From the NCBI GenBank assembly GCA_031271325.1, contig JAISVY010000118.1:1-10446 (forward strand): a stretch of 10,446 nucleotides of DNA, in the 5' to 3' direction. Within the stretch, counting starts at the first letter, position 1. Every line of letters begins with the position of its first letter. Positions 7,278 to 10,446 of the stretch are shown here, piece after piece. Made by a program: the position numbers and the translations under genes. Below the pieces are notes generated by a model. That model was not told the origin of the DNA, searched no databases, and worked only from the letters and a program-made list of their open reading frames with translations. The DNA comes from Oscillospiraceae bacterium. Its GTDB lineage: Bacteria > Bacillota > Clostridia > Oscillospirales > UBA929.

Positions 7278-8392
7278 AGTATCTGTACAACGCGGACATC
7301 GTTACGCCGGAGGGCATACTGCGCGACAGCAGCGTGCTCTATGACGGTACAGTCATCTCGGTAGGGGAAACTTGCCCGGAGGGCGCAGAGGCGCTGGACG
7401 GGCAGGGGCTTACCCTTTGGCCGGGGCTGATTGACATCCACACCCACGGTTATGGCGGGCGCGATACGATGGATGGCGGCAATTCCGTGGCGGAGATCGC
7501 GAAAGGGCTTCCGCGCTATGGGGTTACGGCGTTCCTGCCCACCACCGTCACCGGTTCCCGGGAAGCCGTCTCGGCGGCGCTGGAAGGCGTTCGGAGCGCG
7601 ATGGGCGGCGGTGAAGGAGCGGCGGTCTTGGGCGCGCATCTGGAAGGACCCTTCCTCTCCCCGGAACGCTTGGGCGCGCACGATCCGCGGTTTATCCTGC
7701 CGCCCGCGGCGGACTGGCTGGACGCGGGCGTGATCAAGCTGGTTACCGTCGCCCCCGAGCTGTCCGGCGCGGAGGCGTTTATCGAGGTCTGCCGGGAACG
7801 CGGCATACAGGTTTCAATCGGACATACCGACGCGTCCTACGAGCTGTGTGAACAGGCCGTCGGCTGGGGCGCGGCGTCGTTTACGCACACGTTCAACGCG
7901 ATGAGCCCGCTGACACACAGGCGGCCGGGCGCGGTCGGCGCGGCGCTGTTGCTGGATTGCTTTGCCGAGCTGATCTGCGACAACATTCATGTCGTTCCGG
8001 CGGTGCAGAAGATTGCGTTCCGGCTGAAACCGGATCGGCTGATCCTGATCACCGACTCGATCATGGCGGCAAGCCTGCCGGACGGCTCGTTCACGCTGGG
8101 CACAGTTCGCGGCACGGTTCGGAACGGCGTCGCGCGGCTGCCGGACGGCACGCTGGCCGGCAGCGTTCTGACCATGAACACCGCCGTCATGAACTTTATG
8201 AAAAACACCGGGGCCAGCGCCCCGCAAGCGGCGCGCGCCGCCTGCGAGAATCCCGCCGCCCTTCTGGGACTCCGTAAGGGGCGTATTCAGCCCGGTTACG
8301 ATGCGGATTTCGTGCTGTTCGACCGCGAGTTTGAAGCGCGGCTCACCGTCTCGCGCGGCAGGACGGTCTACGCCAAAAACCACCCGCTGTAA
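7274..8392 (+). CDS. nagA: N-acetylglucosamine-6-phosphate deacetylase
   Basis: Cytoplasmic enzyme converting GlcNAc-6-P to GlcN-6-P plus acetate, the committed step of amino-sugar breakdown and recycling. Seen: 372 residues of the amidohydrolase superfamily with NagA motifs in order: PGLIDIHTHGYGG (H56, H58), GAHLEGPFLS (metal ligand E124), SIGHTDASYE (H184), FTHTFNAMSPLTHR (H205), ELICDNIHV, and LILITDSIMAA with catalytic D261, then LAGSVLTMNTAV. The HxH form near residue 56 matches the Bacillus-type enzyme, not the E. coli one. Length and motifs are complete, so it should be active. The ATG overlaps the mutase stop by 4 bp. It is the last gene before the terminator at 8417. NagB and a hexosamine kinase, which would complete the route, are not in the window. 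Confidence 0.96.
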   Translation: MKYLYNADIVTPEGILRDSSVLYDGTVISVGETCPEGAEALDGQGLTLWPGLIDIHTHGYGGRDTMDGGNSVAEIAKGLPRYGVTAFLPTTVTGSREAVSAALEGVRSAMGGGEGAAVLGAHLEGPFLSPERLGAHDPRFILPPAADWLDAGVIKLVTVAPELSGAEAFIEVCRERGIQVSIGHTDASYELCEQAVGWGAASFTHTFNAMSPLTHRRPGAVGAALLLDCFAELICDNIHVVPAVQKIAFRLKPDRLILITDSIMAASLPDGSFTLGTVRGTVRNGVARLPDGTLAGSVLTMNTAVMNFMKNTGASAPQAARAACENPAALLGLRKGRIQPGYDADFVLFDREFEARLTVSRGRTVYAKNHPL

Positions 8393-8408
8393 AATAATAC
8401 TAAATCTG

Positions 8409-8445
8409 GAAGTTCTAAAAACCTCATGTTCACCGGTCGGCGAAC
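8409..8445 (+). repeat. dispersed repeat, copy 1 (forms nagA terminator)
   Basis: These 37 bp match 10061-10097 at 32 of 37 positions, in the same orientation. Shared core: CTAAAAACCTC, TGTTC, CCG and GGCGAAC. The two copies flank the S41 peptidase gene. In this copy the arms are perfectly complementary. Confidence 0.8.
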
Positions 8446-8456
8446 ATGAGGTTTTT
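8417..8456 (+). terminator. intrinsic terminator after nagA, probably bidirectional
   Basis: A perfect 15-bp stem (8417-8431 with 8442-8456) and a 10-base loop, with five T at the end of the second arm followed by ATT. It starts 25 bp after the nagA stop codon. The first arm begins with five A, so on the minus strand it also ends in a T run. It can therefore stop transcripts from the convergent peptidase gene, which ends 75 bp away at 8532. Confidence 0.9.
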
Positions 8457-8531
8457 ATTGACCCGATCAGCACGAAAACTCCCGCAAGCATGGCGGTTTG
8501 CGCCGCCCGCTTGATGTGCCCGGCGGAAAGT

Positions 8532-10025
8532 TTACGATGCGCACAACCCGATACCGTAGTCCAGCTGGGTGTCTTCGTACACAAGAACCAATTCCATCCA
8601 CGCGTCCAGCGCGCGGAGAGCGGGGACGGAGGCGTACGGCGTCTGGCGCAAGCCAAGCAAAGCTTGGAAGCGGTTCAGCGCCCAAACGGTGTAGTCGTCG
8701 AAAACGCCGGTCGGTTCCGTGCGGTAGTATCCCAGCAGCCGCAGGCGCTCCTGCAAGCCGGTGACGCGGTCTTTCATCTTGGTGCCGGAAAAGATCGCGT
8801 TGTCCGGGTATATCTCTTCAAACCCCAGTTCTGTGCCGGGAGTGGCAATCTGCTCCACCTCATGGTCGGGGATAATCCCAATCTCGTCGTAAAAACCGAT
8901 TTCATGCAGCTCGATCCGCGCCATGGTAAAGACCAGCATATCCCCCGTTGTCAGTTCAACATGGTATTGAGAATGGGCTTTCCCGCGTGTGCCTGTTCCC
9001 ACCAGCACGGCCATGCCGTGGGCTTGCAAGGCTCCCGCCAATATTTCCGATGCCGAGGCGGTGTCTTCGTTGACCAAGACGACAATGTCTTCCGGCTCCC
9101 AGATGCCTTCTGTCAATTGCAGATCGGCCAAATCTTCCTCTGTCCAGCCAAACGAATAGTAAGATAAAGACGTCAATTCGCTCTTGCCGTTGCCGATCAG
9201 TTCGCAGAACAAAAGCCCTTCCTCATCGGTCGTCGCGTCGAACATCATGAATGCGATATTCACCATTCCGCCGAGGTTGTTGCGCAGGTCGATGATAACG
9301 GACGTCGCGCCCGCCGCGGGCAGAATAACATTGTATGCATCGACGAAATCCAGCGCGTCGTTGATCGTGTCAAATTGCGTGATGGATATATAACCGATGT
9401 CGGTGCCCTCTATCATCCCGTATGTCACGTTGCCGACGTTGATCCTCCGGCGTTCGAGGTCTTCGTAGTGCACCTCGGTCGAACCGGGGTTCATATAGCC
9501 CACCGTCACCACCGTGTCCGGTTCGCCGATGAGATACAGCCGGCCGTCCATATAATTCATATCCGTAATATCAACGCCGTCGGCGGAGATAATCTGCGAA
9601 CCGAGTACAATCCCGCTTTCTTCCGCCGAGCTGCCCGGCAGTATACTTTCGACATACAAACCGGTCGGCACCACTGTATCTATCCCGATGCCGATACCGC
9701 CCGAAGCGGCGGGCGTCACGCTGCTGCCGAAACCGATCTCATACTCCTCCGCGGTCAGGAAGTACCCGTATTTGTCGTCCGCGAGCCACGAATCCACGAT
9801 TTCATAAAATAGGTCGGGGTCGTTTTCCAAGTCCTCCGCGGTGACACCCTCCAGCGTCAAGTCACCCGCCGGGAATAGACCGTATTCGTCTATGTAAAGC
9901 GCAATCTCCTCCAGCAGCTCCAGCTGCTCCTGCCCGCCCTGCGGCATCGCCAGCGCCGGAACCGCCAGCATCGACAGAACCAATAAACACACGAGTAAAC
10001 GGGTCACATTTTTTTTAATGAACAT
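8532..10025 (-). CDS. secreted S41 C-terminal processing peptidase with PDZ and peptidoglycan-binding domains
   Basis: Serine protease of the CtpA/CtpB type acting outside the membrane. Numbered from the ATG at 10025 (497 residues). Seen: a Sec signal peptide with probable cleavage after ALA at about residue 26; a PDZ domain (about 108-198) containing SILPGSSAEESGIVLGSQII; the protease core with VIIDLRNNLGG, the NEDTASASEILAGAL motif (nucleophile S324) and GTGTRGK (general base K349). The 25-residue Ser-Lys spacing equals that of known tail-specific proteases. GIIPDHEVEQ follows, then a PG_binding_1-like region (about 418-465, VTGLQERLRLLGYY to ALNRFQALLGL). After cleavage no anchor remains, so cell-wall retention by the C-terminal domain is likely. 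The gene stands alone and is not part of the sugar operon. In Bacillus, CtpB cleaves a sporulation signalling protein; a similar role here is not shown. Confidence 0.93.
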   Translation of the reverse strand: MFIKKNVTRLLVCLLVLSMLAVPALAMPQGGQEQLELLEEIALYIDEYGLFPAGDLTLEGVTAEDLENDPDLFYEIVDSWLADDKYGYFLTAEEYEIGFGSSVTPAASGGIGIGIDTVVPTGLYVESILPGSSAEESGIVLGSQIISADGVDITDMNYMDGRLYLIGEPDTVVTVGYMNPGSTEVHYEDLERRRINVGNVTYGMIEGTDIGYISITQFDTINDALDFVDAYNVILPAAGATSVIIDLRNNLGGMVNIAFMMFDATTDEEGLLFCELIGNGKSELTSLSYYSFGWTEEDLADLQLTEGIWEPEDIVVLVNEDTASASEILAGALQAHGMAVLVGTGTRGKAHSQYHVELTTGDMLVFTMARIELHEIGFYDEIGIIPDHEVEQIATPGTELGFEEIYPDNAIFSGTKMKDRVTGLQERLRLLGYYRTEPTGVFDDYTVWALNRFQALLGLRQTPYASVPALRALDAWMELVLVYEDTQLDYGIGLCAS

Positions 10026-10032
10026 TTCCAAA

Positions 10033-10038
10033 CCTCCT
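10033..10038 (-). promoter_or_regulatory. ribosome binding site fixing the S41 peptidase start
   Basis: AGGAGG on the minus strand lies 7 bp before the ATG at 10025. An in-frame TTG two codons upstream (10031) is only 2 bp from this site and is too close to be the start. No convincing promoter hexamers could be picked out further upstream. Confidence 0.88.
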
Positions 10039-10060
10039 GTTTTTTATTTTTGACAATAGA

Positions 10061-10097
10061 GAAGCTCTAAAAACCTCGTGTTCGCCGCTGGGCGAAC
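10061..10097 (+). repeat. dispersed repeat, copy 2 (eroded hairpin)
   Basis: Second copy of the 37-bp element at 8409. Here only an inner stem is perfect (GTTCGCC at 10080-10086 with GGCGAAC at 10091-10097, loop GCTG). The outer CTC/GAG pairing has a two-base bulge and no T run follows, so it should not terminate efficiently. It lies in the leader region of the peptidase gene. Confidence 0.78.
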
Positions 10098-10119
10098 GAG
10101 CGGAGCGCTTTAACGCGGC

Positions 10120-10182
10120 GGGGTCATCCTGTGTAGGGGAGGCGTTTTGCCTCCCGCGATACCCGCGGGCGGGATGAACCCC
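10120..10182. repeat. GC-rich imperfect palindrome
   Basis: Outer arms GGGGTCATCC (10120-10129) and GGATGAACCCC (10172-10182) pair with a single bulged A. Inside are a 7-bp hairpin (GGGAGGC at 10137-10143, GCCTCCC at 10149-10155) and the self-complementary CCCGCGGG (10162-10169). This nested layout is typical of short intergenic repeat elements. No family assignment is made. Confidence 0.65.
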
Positions 10183-10215
10183 GCCCCTGCGGCGCTTCGG
10201 GTCGAAAAAGAGCTG
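10182..10215 (+). repeat. 34-bp direct repeat, copy 1
   Basis: Identical over 34 bp to 10339-10372 (period 157 bp). It begins CGCCCCTGCGGCGCTTCGGG and ends AAAAAGAGCTG. It overlaps the last base of the GC-rich palindrome. Flanks differ right after both ends, so the repeat has sharp borders. Confidence 0.9.
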
Positions 10216-10271
10216 CTTAAATAGGTCTTGCTGAATGGTGCCGCTGTCACGCTTCACGACTCTTTTCGACC
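10200..10271. repeat. inverted repeat enclosing 47 bp
   Basis: GGTCGAAAAAGAG (10200-10212) is matched by CTCTTTTCGACC (10260-10271), complementary except for one missing base in the A/T run. The left arm is part of the 34-bp repeat, so the same motif is present three times in this region, once inverted. Confidence 0.7.
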
Positions 10272-10273
10272 GG

Positions 10274-10332
10274 CAAATTTAGTATTTTTCGCTTTGATTT
10301 CTGCGAAACAAAGCTCCAAAATTCTAAATTTG
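10274..10332. repeat. 59-bp long hairpin
   Basis: Arms 10274-10296 and 10309-10332 begin with a perfect 9-bp CAAATTTAG/CTAAATTTG pair, continue with ATTTT/AAAAT and close with GCTTTG/CAAAGC, with few mismatches. The loop itself can add TTTC/GAAA. It is AT-rich, unlike its flanks, and lies between the two 34-bp repeats. Confidence 0.75.
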
Positions 10333-10338
10333 ACAACT

Positions 10339-10372
10339 CGCCCCTGCGGCGCTTCGGGTCGAAAAAGAGCTG
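10339..10372 (+). repeat. 34-bp direct repeat, copy 2
   Basis: Perfect second copy of 10182-10215. Its last 11 bases (AAAAAGAGCTG) are the distal arm and T tract of the minus-strand terminator at 10362-10383. Confidence 0.9.
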
Positions 10373-10383
10373 TTCAGCAGCTC
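10362..10383 (-). terminator. intrinsic terminator of the minus-strand gene at the right edge
   Basis: Read on the minus strand: GAGCTG, loop CTGAA, CAGCTC, then TTTTT. The stem (10367-10372 with 10378-10383) begins directly at the stop codon at 10384-10386. Six pairs followed by five T make a compact but plausible terminator. Confidence 0.7.
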
Positions 10384-10446
10384 CTAATTAATAAACATAT
10401 CCCGGTAGATCGTCAATCCGTCGGGTATGCTGTTCCATGTGCCGCT
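10384..10446 (-). CDS. 3' end of an unidentified minus-strand gene (partial)
   Basis: An open frame enters from the right edge and ends at TAG (10384-10386). The 20 visible residues end in IPDGLTIYRDMFIN. Balanced composition, and a terminator directly after the stop, support a real gene end. The fragment is too short to assign a family. It would lie upstream of, and in the same direction as, the S41 peptidase gene but be separated from it by the terminator and the repeat cluster. Confidence 0.55.
   Translation of the reverse strand, partial: SGTWNSIPDGLTIYRDMFIN

Larger units (their letters stand above)
10039..10383. other. gene-free, repeat-rich intergenic region
   Basis: About 345 bp with no credible coding sequence. 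It contains, left to right, an AT-rich leader of the peptidase gene, copy 2 of the dispersed repeat, a GC-rich imperfect palindrome, a perfect 34-bp direct repeat, an inverted repeat, a 59-bp hairpin and a minus-strand terminator. Base composition switches sharply between GC-rich (10080-10200) and AT-rich (10270-10335) blocks, as expected of separate elements inserted side by side. Confidence 0.75.

Noticed and set aside
7814..8656. Minus-strand open frame running from the peptidase gene's end across the terminator into nagA
   Set aside because: It crosses a strong terminator and two confirmed genes in other frames. Only its short piece in the gap 8457-8531 is kept as a low-interest remark.
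8301..9167. Plus-strand open frame from the end of nagA through the terminator into the peptidase region
   Set aside because: It overlaps the terminator and is antisense to the peptidase catalytic domain; no start signal is seen.
10015..10257. 80-codon minus-strand open frame over the repeat cluster
   Set aside because: It consists of translated repeat elements, overlaps the peptidase ribosome site and start, and its product resembles readings of repeats, not a protein.
10061..10372. CRISPR array
   Set aside because: Repeats are of different kinds, only two copies each, irregularly spaced at 157 bp or more, and no cas genes are present.

Overview
The window looks like a stretch of a moderately GC-rich Bacillota (Clostridia) chromosome; I infer an Oscillospiraceae-like gut anaerobe. 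The inference rests on a YesM/YesN-type two-component pair, a CUT1 sugar ABC transporter with no ATPase gene of its own, strong AGGAGG-type ribosome binding sites and a CtpB-like S41 protease with a peptidoglycan-binding tail. No tRNA, rRNA, CRISPR array or transposase is visible.

Bases 1-8392 form one plus-strand sugar-utilisation locus. In order it has a YesM-type sensor histidine kinase, a lipoprotein sugar-binding protein, two inner-membrane permeases, a short YesN-type response regulator, a phosphohexomutase of the PGM/PMM family, and N-acetylglucosamine-6-phosphate deacetylase (nagA). From the first permease on, gaps are 12 bp or less, and mutase and nagA overlap by 4 bp (ATGA). The binding-protein gene has its own leader of about 125 bp with a possible promoter. 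It is followed by a perfect 15-bp-stem hairpin that probably raises its expression above the permeases. The likely reading is as follows: the kinase senses an extracellular glycan cue, the regulator drives transporter expression, the CUT1 system imports an amino-sugar oligosaccharide, and mutase plus NagA process GlcNAc phosphates to GlcN-6-P. A hexosamine kinase, NagB, a glycoside hydrolase or phosphorylase, and the transport ATPase are all absent here.

A strong, probably bidirectional terminator at 8417-8456 closes this operon. It faces a minus-strand gene (8532-10025) for a secreted S41 C-terminal processing peptidase with PDZ and C-terminal peptidoglycan-binding domains.

Bases 10039-10383 hold no gene but are dense with repeats: a second copy of the element that forms the nagA terminator, a GC-rich imperfect palindrome, a perfect 34-bp direct repeat, an inverted repeat and a 59-bp hairpin. 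They look like a nest of non-autonomous intergenic elements. At the right edge (10384-10446) the last 20 codons of another minus-strand gene are visible, with a compact terminator directly after its stop codon.
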